Of a stretch of DNA of 64,000 bases, positions 34,840 through 46,096 are shown piece after piece. The translations under genes were made by a program, and so were the position numbers. The notes below the pieces were generated by a model. The model saw only the letters and a program-made list of their open reading frames with translations. It had not been told where the DNA came from and did no database searches. Within the stretch, counting starts at the first letter, position 1, and every line of letters begins with the position of its first letter. The stretch lies in NCBI GenBank assembly GCA_963971305.1, contig OZ020314.1:1674001-1738000 (forward strand), read 5' to 3'. The stretch comes from Arcuatula senhousia. Taxonomy: Eukaryota; Mollusca; Bivalvia; Mytilida; Mytilidae.

Positions 34840-36215
34840 TTGCAAAAAACACCAGAAGCTAACAATTCATTCCAACTAAAATGCTGTAGACGGAATCAAA
34901 GCTCTAGGATGGCTCCATATGGACAAACCAATAAAATAGTATTAGGAACGTAGAACAGTTAAATCAAAGTAAACCACAAAATTCTGCTGGCCTAAAATAC
35001 GGAAAACCAATTGCAACGTACATCACTAGTTGCAAATCAATTAACAGGTAATGGCTGTATACGGATTCAAGGCTTAAAAAGCGGCTCTATATTGGAAACT
35101 AGGGTATCAAAACTAATAATAGGGTCTTAAGACTGTAAACCAGGTAAATTTAAGTAAACCACACCATTATGTTGATCTAGAAATGCAGAAACTCGATGAC
35201 AAAGGACACTAGAAGCTGAAAATCAATAAACAATAAACTAATACCGATTTCAAAGGGCATCTGAAGCTGGCAGCTAGACAGACTCAAAGCTCAGGGAGCG
35301 GTTTGACATGGGCAGCTAGGGTATCAAAACAACAAAAATAGGTCTTAGAAATGTAAACCAGTTGAATCAAAGTAAACGATAGCTGTGGGTCTAGTAATAC
35401 TGAAAACCGATTGCAAAGGACGCCTCAGATTGAAAATCAATGAACAATAAACTGCTGTAGACGGACTCAAAGCTCAGGGAGCGGTTTGACATGGGCAGCT
35501 AGGGTATCAAAACCAATAATAAGGTCTTAGGAATGTAAACCGGTTAGATTAATAAGTAAAGCACATCACTCCGTTGGTCTAAAAATACTGAAAACCGATT
35601 ACAAAGGTCACCAGAGTCTAAAAACAATGAACAATTACGGCTGTAGACGGACTCAAAGCGCACGAAATGGCTCGACAGTAAACTAGGGTATCAAAACCAA
35701 AAAAAGAAGGTCTCAGGAATGTAAACCAGCTAAATCAAAGTAAACCATCACATTCTGTTGGTCTAGAATGTCGAAAGTTGATTGCAAAGAATACAAAAAG
35801 CTGAAAATCAATAAACAATAACCAGACATAGAGAGACGCAAAGCTAACGAAGTGGCTCGACATTGGCAACTAGGGTATCAGAAGCAAAAATAGGGTCTAA
35901 ACAATGTAAACCAGTTGGACTATAGTAAACTACAGCATTCTTGTTGTCTAGAAATACCGTAAACCGATCGTAAAGAACACGAGAAGTTGAAAATAAATGA
36001 ACAATAAACTGCTGTAGAAGGACTCAAAGCTCATGGAGCCGCTAGAAATAGACAGCTAGAGTATAGAAACCTATTAAAGGGTCTAAGGAATGTAAACAGT
36101 TAAATCAAATTAGACCACTGCATTCAGTCGGTCTAGAACTGCTGAAAAAAAAACGATTAAAAAGGACACCAGAGACTAAAAATCAATGAAAAATAAACAG
36201 CTCAAGACGAAATAA
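34840..36215. repeat. ~180-bp tandem repeat, about 8 copies
   Basis: Units contain GCTGTAGACGGACTCAAAGC, TCAGGGAGCGG, CAGCTAGGGTATCAAAACCA, GGAATGTAAACCAGTTA and TTGGTCTAGAAATACTGAAA. Starts lie near 34882, 35050, 35278, 35453, 35638, 35823, 36011 and 36198. Segmental copy A has only one unit (18370-18530), so the array expanded after the duplication. Confidence 0.8.
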
Positions 36216-36822
36216 ATGCACATTACATTAAATTCACTTAAAAAAAACAAGTATTGAACGAAAAGTGCGAAATAAAATTTCCCATATCATAGATTCAGCC
36301 TTGTCAAGTTTTATTTTATGTCAGTTTTTTTTTCGCAATTTTAGTCGTTTATTCGTCAGGTTCTTTTTATAGTGTTAAATTATTTGTCTCTAGGAAACAA
36401 ACTCCTTGTCATATCTTTCATCATTTACATATTCTTTATTCAAAAAATATACAGGTAAATGTGAGTGTTTTGAAAATACAAATTTTCGCTGTTTTGGATG
36501 CATGTATTGTCGCTGTTTCGATATATCGCTATTTTGAAAACAAGTGAAAATGTCGCTGTTTTGAATATGTCCGTATCACTATTTTGGTCGTTTGTTTCTG
36601 AGATAATTAAACTTATTGGTTTTAATTTTCTCAGTTTGTATAATCAATGTTGTCCAAACTTATTCCATGGCTTGGAGTAATCATTGTTAATTATCCATTT
36701 AAATCAAATTTCTTTGTGTAACTGATTATTCATTAAGCCCTTTTAATTACGTGTTAAATGTTCATTAAAAAGATGACATGATAATTAAGTTTTATTTTTA
36801 TTTTTCAACGATTAATCGGTTA

Positions 36823-37110
36823 CTGAAAATTGACTTCATCTTACCAATCGTCAACGTTTCATTTTTGTGTAGCAATTTTCCGTCCGCTCCAGCCTATTGA
36901 GTCTACATGTTACAACTGATTCGTTATTCCAGAGCTTGTGAGGAGTATTGAGATTGTATTGAAAGAGATTCACGCCTGACAGGCAAATCGTTATCACAGG
37001 GTAATGTTGCTCCCAGGTTCTTGTCGTCAGTCAAGAAATTTTACTAAATACATCATGCACTTGTAGACAGATACGAGATTTCTTAGATGAGCGCAGACAT
37101 CGGTTTCACT
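36823..37110 (+). pseudogene. Degenerate Penelope RT C-terminal relic 1
   Basis: In shifting plus-strand frames one can follow LCSNFPSAPAY, LQLIRYSRACEEY and QGNVAPRFLSSVKKFY. These match the C-terminal part of the RT at 26714-27838. Several stops and frameshifts are present. Confidence 0.75.
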
Positions 37111-37119
37111 AAGAGTTTT

Positions 37120-37541
37120 CTAGATTTCTAGATTTGGACTTAAGCATTATCAATGGTAGATTACACACTAAAGTATATGATAAACGGGATGACTTTTCAT
37201 TCCCAATAGTTAATTTTCCGTTTCTTGAAGGAGACGTACCATTAGCTCCAGCTTACGGGGTATACATTTCACAATTAGTCAGGTATGCTCGCATTTGCAG
37301 TGATGTGTCTGATTTTAATGATAAAAACCGTTTTATTACAGAAAAATTGCTAAAACAAGGTTACCGTTACCACAAATTAGTCAAATCTTTTACAAAATTT
37401 GCACATAAATATGGACATCTCATCGAAAAATTTGATTGTACACGTAGATTTCTGATTGTTAAAGGAATATCTCATCCTGACTTTTATAGAAATGTAGTTT
37501 ATAAAGCACAAAAATTCAAAAACAACTTTAAGGAAATTTAA
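37120..37541 (+). pseudogene. Penelope RT C-terminal relic 2
   Basis: A plus-strand frame with LHTKVYDKRDDFSFPIVNFP, APAYGVYISQLVRYARIC and FTKFAHKYGH, open to TAA 37539-37541. It is the C-terminal domain of a Penelope-like RT of another subfamily from relic 1 next to it. All catalytic motifs are missing, so it is a fragment. The ATG at 37134 is internal to the original protein. Confidence 0.8.
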
Positions 37542-37959
37542 AACTGGCTTAAAAACCTTTTGAAAAAAGGATACGAATTCAATGATTTAGTAAAATCTTT
37601 GCATTTGTTATGTTTTGGCAGAAATATTGATAGCTTGATAGTAACTTTAAAACGTTAAATTTTCACTTTGTATCCACTGTATTATTTATAAGCACCACAG
37701 CGATCAAGTATGTCGGTTCTGTATGGTGATACAACTCTTAATCATTCATTGTTTTGACGTGGGGTGTCGGATTTAGAACTGATGTATTTGATTCTTTTAC
37801 ATCAATCGATAAATGTTTCTTAGCTAGTTGTCAGTAACTTCGAGTGTTCTCAAGAGAGTTCCTCCTTGTCTTGTTGTTTTCGTACAGTATTTTGTCTTAG
37901 GTTCTCTCTTGTTGAATTGGATTTTTGTCGATTGAGTTTTGCAGTGTGTTTTATATGTA

Positions 37960-38330
37960 CCTTTGTGCAAGCTTATCAATAGGGGGAAGGTTGGATCCAA
38001 AAAACTAGTTTAACCCCGCCACATTTTATATGTGCCTGTCCTAAGCCAGGAAACTTTGCCAAAGCCTTTGTTTGTCCTTGTTGTTTTATGTTAACTGTTT
38101 TATGTCAAGAATTGAGTCTTTCCTTGATGATTTAGGGATTGGTTTTGATACTTTTGTATTGTATAATAAGTCTTGGGCCAACATGGCCAATGCAAGACGG
38201 TTAGCAGTGACCTATGGTCATGTTGAAGACTGCTTGCTGTTTTCCGTTGTGATTTTTTTAATTGCTGTTTGTTTATGTTTGTTGTGTCGCGTACACTTAT
38301 TCCACATCTCAATATCGTATATTTGTATTG
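37960..38330 (+). repeat. Dispersed repeat (AACTAGTTTAACCCCGCC family)
   Basis: Starts near TAGGGGGAAGGTTGGATCCA and AAACTAGTTTAACCCCGCCA, then GTGCCTGTCCTAAGCCAGGA. A later block reads AATGCAAGACGGTTAGCAGT. This looks like a common interspersed repeat of the host. It is unlikely to be protein-coding despite an ORF at 38072-38374. Confidence 0.5.
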
Positions 38331-38339
38331 TCATCCTTT

Positions 38340-38715
38340 CCGAAGTTCACCGTGAAAAAAAAATCGATGGTTGAAAGCATGACAGGTGTGCTATAGCAAG
38401 CAGACACTGTTTACTCTTTTTACTCTTGTTTTAATTTGCGGTCACGTGATGATTGCAGTTCGGTTGTTATATGCGTTTTTGTGCTATTAATCCAATGGGC
38501 GAAGCGTGCTTAAGTGCTAGCGTTTGTTTAAGATTAAACACGTTTCAATAACTTTGATATATTGAACCACTAGTTGGTCTACCTGTTTGTGGTCAACTTT
38601 CATTCTCCGACCATTACCCTAGTGTCCTAATTCTGCAAGAACTAAAGTCCTAAAGACCAACACTGAATCGATTTTATCGTGACGGGTGTGCTATAGCAAG
38701 CAGAAACTGAGTTTA
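38340..38715 (+). repeat. Two Penelope-like 3'-terminal relics
   Basis: GGTGTGCTATAGCAAGCAGA occurs at about 38387 and 38685. It matches the 3' region of the element at 26421-29665, where the complement lies at 26630-26660. Confidence 0.65.
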
Positions 38716-38735
38716 CTGTCATTTCCAAAACATCT

Positions 38736-38906
38736 TTCAAAGATAAAATTTGTTACACACTAGAACAAGTTTCCAGTATGCTTTATTTCCTCATTGACAA
38801 CACATTTGTCACCTTCGTAGGAGATATTTTTCAACAACAAATCGGCATTCCAATGGGCACAAAATGTGCTCCTCTCCTCGCCAAGGATTTTTCTCACACT
38901 CGTTAG
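38736..38906 (+). pseudogene. Penelope RT motif-B fragment
   Basis: The plus-strand frame reads YTLEQVSSMLYFLIDNTFV then FQQQIGIPMGTKCAPLLAK, ending at TAG 38904-38906. It aligns with FQQTIGIPMGTNCAPLLANL of the 26-29 kb element. It is cut at both ends. Confidence 0.8.
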
Positions 38907-39647
38907 ATATTTGTCAAAGGAAACTCGCAAATGCTCGTTTCCCAATTTGATAAATATCTAACTCGATGTTAATAAATAAAAATCCGTATCTCATCACTTA
39001 TAGTTGTAAAACCTGTATTTCCCTGCTTGTCCCAAAACATGATAAATAATCAAAATAGCGACTAGCCAATACAAGAATGAAAACATAGGTAAGTTTCGGG
39101 TTGGATAGTGGTTGTGCGTCAACAATGCAACAATGGTAGAACAAAAACAAAACCAACAAGAACGGAATTCCTACACCCCCCCCACCCCCCGGCCGTGTGG
39201 CAAAAACTTTAAGTACGCTCGTTAAATAGGAGGTAGGCCTAGAATAGACCTGGAAATGCTTCCCTCCGTATGAGACCCCTATCTTAAGCTTCATACCAAA
39301 TATCGTAAGCTTAGGAATAGTAATAGATGAGAAATGTTGAACGAAAATTTTTCCATTATGACCCTTCGACATGCTTAGTCAGCTTGTTAAACAGGAAGTA
39401 GGAAAGCCGCAGACCTGGAAACGCATCTCACCACATGGGACCCCTACCTAAAGCTGCATACCAAATATTGAAAGCCTTGGATTACAAGTTGCTGAGAAAT
39501 ATGTTACGGACAAAAGTGCGACGGACAAATGGACGGATGGACGTCCGACATTTTTATATGCCCGCTCCGCGTGTCGGCAGGAAAAAAAATGAAAAATAAC
39601 AAAAACAAACACAGAAATCTAAATAACCCTAAAATAGAGAAAGGTCC

Positions 39648-40036
39648 TACACAGGCAAAATGTTGACTGCGTTTAACGTGCGTCTGGCGTACGTTAAACG
39701 CATGTCATCTGACGCATATTAGATTGGCGTTTTTAACCGCGTAAGTCTGACGCACTTTAGAAATTTATCTTGGCAATATTTTTATTTCATAGTAAAACAC
39801 ACTAAATAAATAACTTACTAACTTCATACATTTAAGGAAACTATATGTCTGACGTATGGTAAACGTACGTTTACAGCACGTTTAACAAACGTACGTCTGA
39901 CATATGTTTTTACAATAATTTGACGTACGTTTACCGTACAGCGGTTAGAAGCGTATGTTTAACGTACGTTTATGCACTGCGTCAGACGCACGTTTTTATT
40001 AACGTACGTCAGACGTATGTCTAAATTTTGCCTGCG
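39648..40036. mobile_element. 389-bp MITE packed with ACGTACG palindromes
   Basis: The termini are inverted: TACACAGGCAAAATGTT on the left, and TACGCAGGCAAAATTTA as the reverse complement on the right. TA lies at both edges. The interior holds about a dozen TTAACGTACG, AAACGTACGT and GTCTGACGYA-like words, many self-complementary. No ORF. Confidence 0.7.
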
Positions 40037-40599
40037 TATTCCTGTTGGTAGGAGGAAGTTGCTTGCTACTTTTGCACTGTTTACGAAATTAGAGGTGAAT
40101 AAAGTAAATTAATGTTCAGGTTCGTTCGCTCGTCCATCTGCCCTTTATAAAAATGTCCACTTACAGGGTTAAGTTAGTTTTAGATTGAGAAGTATTTATT
40201 GTCGTGAAGGTGTATACATACAAGGTTATATGCATCTGTTTAACATCAGTGTTGGTTGCTTTTTTTGCAAGTTTGACAAATCTTTTTCGTCTTCGCTTTT
40301 TTGTCCAATGTTTGTGTTATATCATGTATATATAACCTACAGTTATTCATTCGAGACAACATAGTAGTACATTTTTGCTAAAGGTTATCCTTCGAAATGT
40401 GAGCCTTCTGCTTACTTGAACTAGTATACGAAAACGCTATTAGCTGTACCATATGCTTAATCCCTATACCCAGACTTTTGTACTGTTTAAACTTAAACAC
40501 ATAAGACAATCCTTGGACACATTTTTACTCTTAACAGATATAGCATTTCTTAGTATCAAGCCCCTATTATTCCAGTCAATGTATTTTTATTTTGTTATG

Positions 40600-41480
40600 C
40601 TAATCCCCCACTTTGGTGGGAAGACGTATTTTTATTCTGTCCGTCCGTCTGTCTGATTGTCCTGTCGTCTGTCCGTCACACTTATTCCGCTCAGCTCCTT
40701 AAAGAAAGTTGATATATAGCAAGGACACCATAAATATGTAGTTGTGCAAAATTAACAGGACATTTCTATCCTCAATCTTTTGTGGGATATATTGCCCATT
40801 GACCTTCAGACTTTTCCATTACCCTTCTTAATCACAGGTTTCCGCTCTCAGCTCATCAAAAACTACAAGTACATATGACAATGAAATTTATGAAACTCGG
40901 TATGTAGCCAGTACACTATGTTCTTGTGCATATAAGACGGAAAGTTTGAAGGGAAATAACAAAATCTAGGTCTCTCACTGGCCTGTAGAAAGAATTTCGG
41001 TAACTTGAATGGTGGTACTGTAAAAACATGTACACCAAAGCCCGATATTTTAAGTTATTTTTATCAACATTTCTATCTTTTTAAATTGTAAGTTTTTTAT
41101 ATCCCCGCTTCAAAAAAAAGTTTTCTAAGCGACTACATTACACAGAGGCCTGGTATTTTGCATATAAATGTAGCTTTATCTTAATTATAGTACCATATGG
41201 AGTATATAATAATTTTATTCCCCTATGTACCTATGTTGTATACTTCCTGTCTACTGGATACTAAGGTTTTTACACATAATGGACATATATGCAAAATTTC
41301 CGTCAACGTTTTCTAAGCAACTACAATACATGATGCAAAGGCCTGATATTTGCATATGGTTTATCCTATAGTATACCACAAAGCAGATAGCAATCTGATG
41401 TTCCTAGATCGTCTACTTCCTGTTTACCAAATACTGAGGTATTTGCACATAAATATTTTTTAGACATATTTACACATATG
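40600..41480. repeat. Diverged tandem and dispersed repeat region
   Basis: It begins with CCCCCACTTTGGTGGG and GTCCGTCCGTCTGTCTG. Loosely repeated TTTTCTAAGCRACTACA and GGCCTGRTATTTGCATAT blocks about 180 bp apart follow. Related blocks occur at 17085-17210 and 56640-57040. No gene. Confidence 0.45.
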
Positions 41481-41741
41481 TCTGCATAATCTCACAGATT
41501 CATAAAGTTGTTTTACATCTTATAATTTGATTCAAAATCAGGATAACAAAGACTGTATTTAGCTATCTTCCATACATGTAATGAATCATTTCATTGGTCT
41601 AGCTGTTACTGTAGCACGCGTGTATTCTGAGCCACTGCCATGAAATAAATTACATATTGACAATGATAAATATTCATGAAAAACAAAATTATCATGTAAA
41701 TCTCATACCATGAACACTGAAGTTTAAAACATTTTGCTACA

Positions 41742-41796
41742 AAAGAAGCAAAGGTGTACCAAAGGGATAATCAGTATCATAAAACCGTAAAGACAA
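41742..41796 (-). repeat. Penelope terminal sequence, fragment 1 of 3 (nested host)
   Basis: GAAGCAAAGGTGTACCAAAG to AAACCGTAAAGACAA equals the start of the terminal repeat at 26423. It is cut at 41797 by the inverted-repeat element and resumes at 42865. Confidence 0.85.
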
Positions 41797-42864
41797 TTCC
41801 CAGATAGCAAGACATTGTTAGGCCAACGTTGGCATTTAGTTGGCAAGGTTGGCATATGGTTGGCATTGGCTTGTATACCTTGGGCCAACGTTGGACCAAT
41901 GTGTCAAAACCAACGGTTGGCAAAACGACATTGACCCAATGTTGGCCCACCAAAGTACAGCCATAGGTTGGCAAAACGTTGGGTAGCCGAGGATAAATGA
42001 TTTGGTTATTAATTTAATCCAGTAAATATTTTAAGGATAACACGGATCAAGCATTGATATAATTATCATTCTTCAAATACATTTTGAGTTACGATCCAAT
42101 TTTGTGATCAATTGTGTGCACATGTACTTTTGAGTAAACTTTCATCTGAATTCATATCTACTTGGCATGATGAATACCTTGAACTTTATTGTCTTCCATC
42201 TCTTAATCTGTGAAATTTCAAAAGGTCAAGAAATTCCGTATATCAAGAGGTTTTTAAAAGTTGTGATCGGATTTAAAAATTGGGCACACGTTGGCCCAAC
42301 ATTAGGCCAACATCAAAAACCTGGTTATTGCCCCTTAAAATCATTAAAATATGCAGTTATATAAATTTATTTTTACAAGTTATACAAACCAAGACTCAAG
42401 TTTCTTACATATCATGTAACAAAAATGTATACTTTATTAATTGATTAACAAGTTTTGACAATACTGATGATTCGAAGTAATTGTATGCAATATTACAATT
42501 GAACTTCACAAAAAATAGAGACCTTTAGTATTGACTTCTTATGTTATTGCCTTTATTTTTGAAAAGATCAGCAAGGTCTAAGACAAGTTTCATCATGAAA
42601 CTTCTAGACTGCTGATCGGTAGAATACACTTTAGTGTATGAATATTAGAGCAAAGATAAATATAAAGACTAATTAACTCTTTGTTTGCCGTTGGCATTAT
42701 TTATTTGTCCGACGTCGGGCCAACGTCGAGCCAACGGTTGGGAATGACGTGGGCCCGATGATCAAAACGATGAGGGCCAATATCTTTAGCCAACGAGGGG
42801 CCATTGCAACGAGACTGCCAACCAAAATCCAACGTGGGCCCAACATACTTTTGCTATCTGGGAA
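41797..42864. mobile_element. 1.07-kb MITE with GGCCAACGTTGG iterations, inserted in a Penelope terminus
   Basis: The terminal inverted repeat TTCCCAGATAGCAA is perfect (41797-41810 and 42851-42864). AGACAA flanks both sides. Subterminal regions hold many TTGGCCAACGTTGG-like and TTGGCAAA-like words (41818-41980, 42290-42315, 42715-42845). The middle has no transposase. It lies in a Penelope terminus whose two halves flank it, so the order of insertion is clear. Confidence 0.85.
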
Positions 42865-43025
42865 AGACAAAACCGGAAGACAAAAAATCATCACAACAAA
42901 ACAAACCACATAACATCATAAAACACACACACATAACAACAAAACCGCATTCAGCAACGCGAACTCAAGTCGAAACGAGAGTGAACGCAGGTGCTCCGGA
43001 AGAGTAAGCAGTTCCTGCTTGCTAT
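42865..43025 (-). repeat. Penelope terminal sequence, fragment 2 of 3
   Basis: AGACAAAACCGG through GCAACGCGAACTCAAGTCGA to TAAGCAGTTCCTGCTTGCTA matches 26490-26645. It is interrupted after CTAT (43022-43025) by the LTR retrotransposon. Confidence 0.85.
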
Positions 43026-43261
43026 TATTGCAGTTTTATATGTGGGCCTAGTGTGATGCATGGGACGTTAACATAACTTATGGTTACCTGACATTATCCC
43101 TGAGTTCACTCAATGACTGTCAAGACTCTAATATTCGGAGCTTCAGAAGGTGCGTCCGCTGGCTTCGAAGATCAGAATGGTAACAACCTTCCCACAATTC
43201 AATCGTCGTCACTTCCGGTTAGGCTGTTTCAATTATCCCCCTTTTCCCGCAATCTCCAACA
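43026..43261 (-). repeat. LTR (3' in element sense), 236 bp
   Basis: Almost identical to 53978-54213. Differences are G/A in CAGAATGGTAAC versus CAGAATAGTAAC, and C/T in TTCCCACAATTC versus TTCCCATAATTC. In sense orientation it begins TGTTGGAGATTGCGGG and ends GCAATA, so the end is not the usual CA. Confidence 0.95.
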
Positions 43262-43275
43262 CTCTCCTCCATTTT
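43262..43275 (-). other. Polypurine tract
   Basis: In sense orientation AAAATGGAGGAGAG lies directly before the 3' LTR, the expected plus-strand priming site. Confidence 0.75.
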
Positions 43276-43896
43276 ATTGAAAAAGAGTTGATCCTATATA
43301 TTGTATTGTTTAGAATTTCCATGAGGTGATGTTTGTAATGGTTCCAATTGTAGACGAACTAAATAAAATTTCAGTTAATGCAGCGAAGGATGTGATGATT
43401 AGTTTGTCTAATAGAGTTGAATACTAGGTGTCAGTACGCAGGTAGGTATCTGTGGATACAACTTTGTTGAAAGAAAATCCAGAGTAAATTAATACAAACG
43501 AAATGCTTTAAATGTTCAAGGTAGTCCATGTACTTGTAGAGTACATCAAAAGAAACAAGGTCGTTTCACTGTCTGCTACCTAAGGCCAACATAGCCGGCG
43601 CTGTAGGCAACATCCAGTTCCCCGTAATAGTCAGGACACAACAGATTAAAACAAAACGATTCCATTGTCCGTTACCTAAGGCCAACATAGCCGGCGCTGT
43701 AGGCAACACACAACCTCCACATAATAATGGCACACATCAAATAAAAACAAGTAATTAGCACAAACAAATGTTCCTTGGAAAAATATATACAATCCACACC
43801 ATCTTTTTCCTCTGATGATGATCAGTAAAAGTTATATAGTAAAAGTTAAAAACATTGATTAATAACAACAACATTCTCCTCTAGCACATACACAGT
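43276..43896 (-). other. 3' untranslated region of the LTR element with a 96-bp duplication
   Basis: Two copies of a ~96-bp unit (about 43562-43640 and 43659-43740) each carry GGCCAACATAGCCGGCGCT (43584-43602 and 43680-43698) flanked by CTGCTACCTAA/CCGTTACCTAA and TGTAGGCAACA. Otherwise non-coding. Confidence 0.7.
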
Positions 43897-45165
43897 CTAC
43901 TTCCTGTTATATATGCGGTCAACGTTAGTGGATGTCGTGACAGCCACCTCTTGTAACGACACATTTAATACCCTGGCAATTTCCTCGGCAACGTAGTTGA
44001 CTACATAGGGTGAAGATGCTTGACCCTGGAATTTGATGTGGGGAGAGTCGGACTCCAAAACTAAATTCTCTAATCCCACGGTTCGGACGAATTTGATGAT
44101 ATCTGCTGATTGCCGGTTAAAGATGAAGGGAGTAATGCCGAAAACTATGTTTGAGAAGTTGATGGTAGCTGATCTATAAACTTGAAAGGTACTCAGAAAG
44201 CAATGCCAATGGATGGGGTGGTCAGCGGGTACGAATTTGTCTAAGGAGGCCAAAAGTTGATAATGCAAGTCTACATCTCCACGGCAGTGTAGGATAACAG
44301 GTAGCTTAGCATCGACCGCCAGACGTAACTGGGCTTCCAAGTGACGGACTTGCTTCTCAATGTCTGTGGGGCGTGAACTGTCTGTGGTGTCCAACCCACA
44401 CTCTCCAACTGCCACAGTCCTGGAGGCCTTCAGCAAGTGTCTTAAATCACCCATCAACTTCTCCAGAGCCTTCTCCGATGATGAAAATACTACCCGAGGG
44501 TGAATTCCATAGGAAAACCGGTACTCTGCTGTCTGTCTCATGTTGCTCCGCTGTTGGGCTGACGGGAACTTATCTGGAAAGCAGAAGTTAGCCACGGCAA
44601 GGTAAAGTTGTGTCTGGAACCGCCCAGTTTCCAACATGTCAAGTTCAGTCAGGCCAACATAGCCGGCGCTGGACCGAAACATATCTAGGTGGAAATGGGC
44701 GTCAGCTATGGCGATCAGAGGATCCTCCTGGAAAGGGGTGGCGATAATCAGGCCTAGAGGATCTCTCCTGTCCATGGAGGAACGAATGGCAAGCTGATAT
44801 GCTGGAGTAAGGCGTGACACTACTTTGATGAAAATCTTCCAGTGTAGAAGTGACAGGATACCAAAACTCCGTGCTGACTCGTAAGGAGAAATTCCAGCCT
44901 GTGACAGGAAGCCGTTGTACTGAACAAACTGCTGGGCTCTCTGTTGTTCTTCTTGGTTGAAGGACAGGAGTTGGGTGCAGACCTGTGGTGGCATAAGTGT
45001 GTTGATTAAATCCACCAATTCCTCAGGCGAATTAAATTCCAAACAGTTGTAGATCTGGAACAAACACCCATTCATCAGCTGGGGCCACTGGTTAGTTCTT
45101 CTATCCAACCTGTACCTGCTACCCTCATCGTTATCTGGGTGCACCTCCTTCATATGGGTCTCCAA
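43897..45165 (-). CDS. TatD-family metal-dependent nuclease encoded by the LTR element
   Basis: 422 codons as counted from TTG 45165; the true start lies upstream across a frame break. A C2H2 finger (C-x2-C-x12-H-x4-H, 45139-45204) sits across this nominal start. A helical region follows to about residue 150. The TatD TIM-barrel signature then appears in order: DAHFHLD (H157, H159), YGIHPR (219-224), VGECGLD (E255), ILHCRG (H293), HWHCF (H321) and LESDSPH (D373). All metal-binding positions expected for TatD appear kept. TatD enzymes are Mg-dependent DNases acting on 3' ends or abasic sites. In a retroelement one could imagine cDNA end trimming or a repair function; that is speculation. The stop is TAG 43897-43899. 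It lies inside the LTR boundaries, downstream of pol. Confidence 0.85.
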   Translation of the reverse strand: METHMKEVHPDNDEGSRYRLDRRTNQWPQLMNGCLFQIYNCLEFNSPEELVDLINTLMPPQVCTQLLSFNQEEQQRAQQFVQYNGFLSQAGISPYESARSFGILSLLHWKIFIKVVSRLTPAYQLAIRSSMDRRDPLGLIIATPFQEDPLIAIADAHFHLDMFRSSAGYVGLTELDMLETGRFQTQLYLAVANFCFPDKFPSAQQRSNMRQTAEYRFSYGIHPRVVFSSSEKALEKLMGDLRHLLKASRTVAVGECGLDTTDSSRPTDIEKQVRHLEAQLRLAVDAKLPVILHCRGDVDLHYQLLASLDKFVPADHPIHWHCFLSTFQVYRSATINFSNIVFGITPFIFNRQSADIIKFVRTVGLENLVLESDSPHIKFQGQASSPYVVNYVAEEIARVLNVSLQEVAVTTSTNVDRIYNRK

Positions 45166-45569
45166 GGCTGGTACATGACGGAAAGCCGTGCAACAAGACC
45201 AGCAGGCCAGGTGGGGGTTCCAAAACCACGGGAGATGGAAGAATGCATGACGTCCTGGATTATTCTGTTTTCCCCACAGATGAGACAGTATGACCCTCGT
45301 GTCTTCTGGTTCTTCACCACCACAACTCGAATGTCACCATCACCCTCTGGAGGATCTACCTTTCCTGGTGGAGTACTAGCTGGTACCTCTACCCTGTCTG
45401 GTTGCAAGTTGGATTCTGCAATCACCTCCTCCTCTATGACTTCCTCCTCTATCACAACTTCCTCCTCATAGTTCAGTTCTTCTTCCAAGGATCTTTGCAT
45501 TTCTGTGAAAAGAGTAAACAAACATTCCTCTCCGGGGACTTCATTGCATGAAGGCCCCGCAGAAGTCAT
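45150..45569 (-). CDS. N-terminal acidic and zinc-finger part of the TatD protein (other frame)
   Basis: It starts at ATG 45569 (MTSAGPSCNEVPGEECLF), then has a very acidic stretch of E-rich repeats (EEEVVIEEEVIEEEV) and a proline-rich part. A CLICG zinc-binding pair near 45285 follows. The frame then runs out of register. Downstream coding sense (histidine- and cysteine-rich, leading into the C2H2 finger and the TatD domain) continues in the frame of 43897-45165. I infer one protein broken by an indel between about 45230 and 45290. The end as listed (MYQPWRPI) is out-of-frame sequence. Alternatively a frameshift could be programmed, but no slippery heptamer is obvious. Confidence 0.7.
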   Translation of the reverse strand: MTSAGPSCNEVPGEECLFTLFTEMQRSLEEELNYEEEVVIEEEVIEEEVIAESNLQPDRVEVPASTPPGKVDPPEGDGDIRVVVVKNQKTRGSYCLICGENRIIQDVMHSSISRGFGTPTWPAGLVARLSVMYQPWRPI

Positions 45570-46096
45570 TAAGTGTTAAATGTAGTGCTAATATATTTGT
45601 AAATGGATATACTTAATAGTTTTTTAGGGTTATTAATTTTCATTGTTTTGTTGTATTGGTCTCGAATAACTTGTGTCTTTTTTTTATGAACGTATATTGC
45701 CAAAATTAATTCACTAGAGGAGCAAACATTTTAAAATTATGCAAAAAAACTAGACAACTATCTACACATTGCAAAAAAAAACAAAACAATAATGATAATA
45801 ATAATAACTAACGCGTTCCCTTTTATATTATAACAAGTGTTAAAAATGCACATAGATATAATACCTACATGCAAACATTTTTCATACATTCATTACAAAC
45901 ATATTTTACTCAATAAGTTACAGTGTTAACTTATTAAGCAACCAAAACAACAAACAAACAATAAAAGCTAACAAAAAAAATTTTTTTTATTTTTATTTGG
46001 AGGATAGTTTAATATAAACTTCCTTTATCCTATCTTGTTTTTTTTTATATCATTTTACATTTCTTAAATAAAACGTTAAAAACTTCTGACTTTTGA
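45570..46096. other. AT-rich spacer between pol tail and TatD gene
   Basis: 527 bp of AT-rich non-coding sequence with poly-A/T runs. In sense orientation it separates the pol tail stop from the nuclease ATG. It could hold a splice acceptor or internal promoter for a subgenomic mRNA; nothing specific was recognised. Confidence 0.4.

Noticed and set aside
38072..38374. 100-residue ORF with hydrophobic segments
   Set aside because: Lies in a dispersed repeat and runs into Penelope terminal sequence; no independent support.
41777..42909. ORFs within the GGCCAACGTTGG MITE
   Set aside because: They follow iterated palindromic words and are not consistent with coding sequence.
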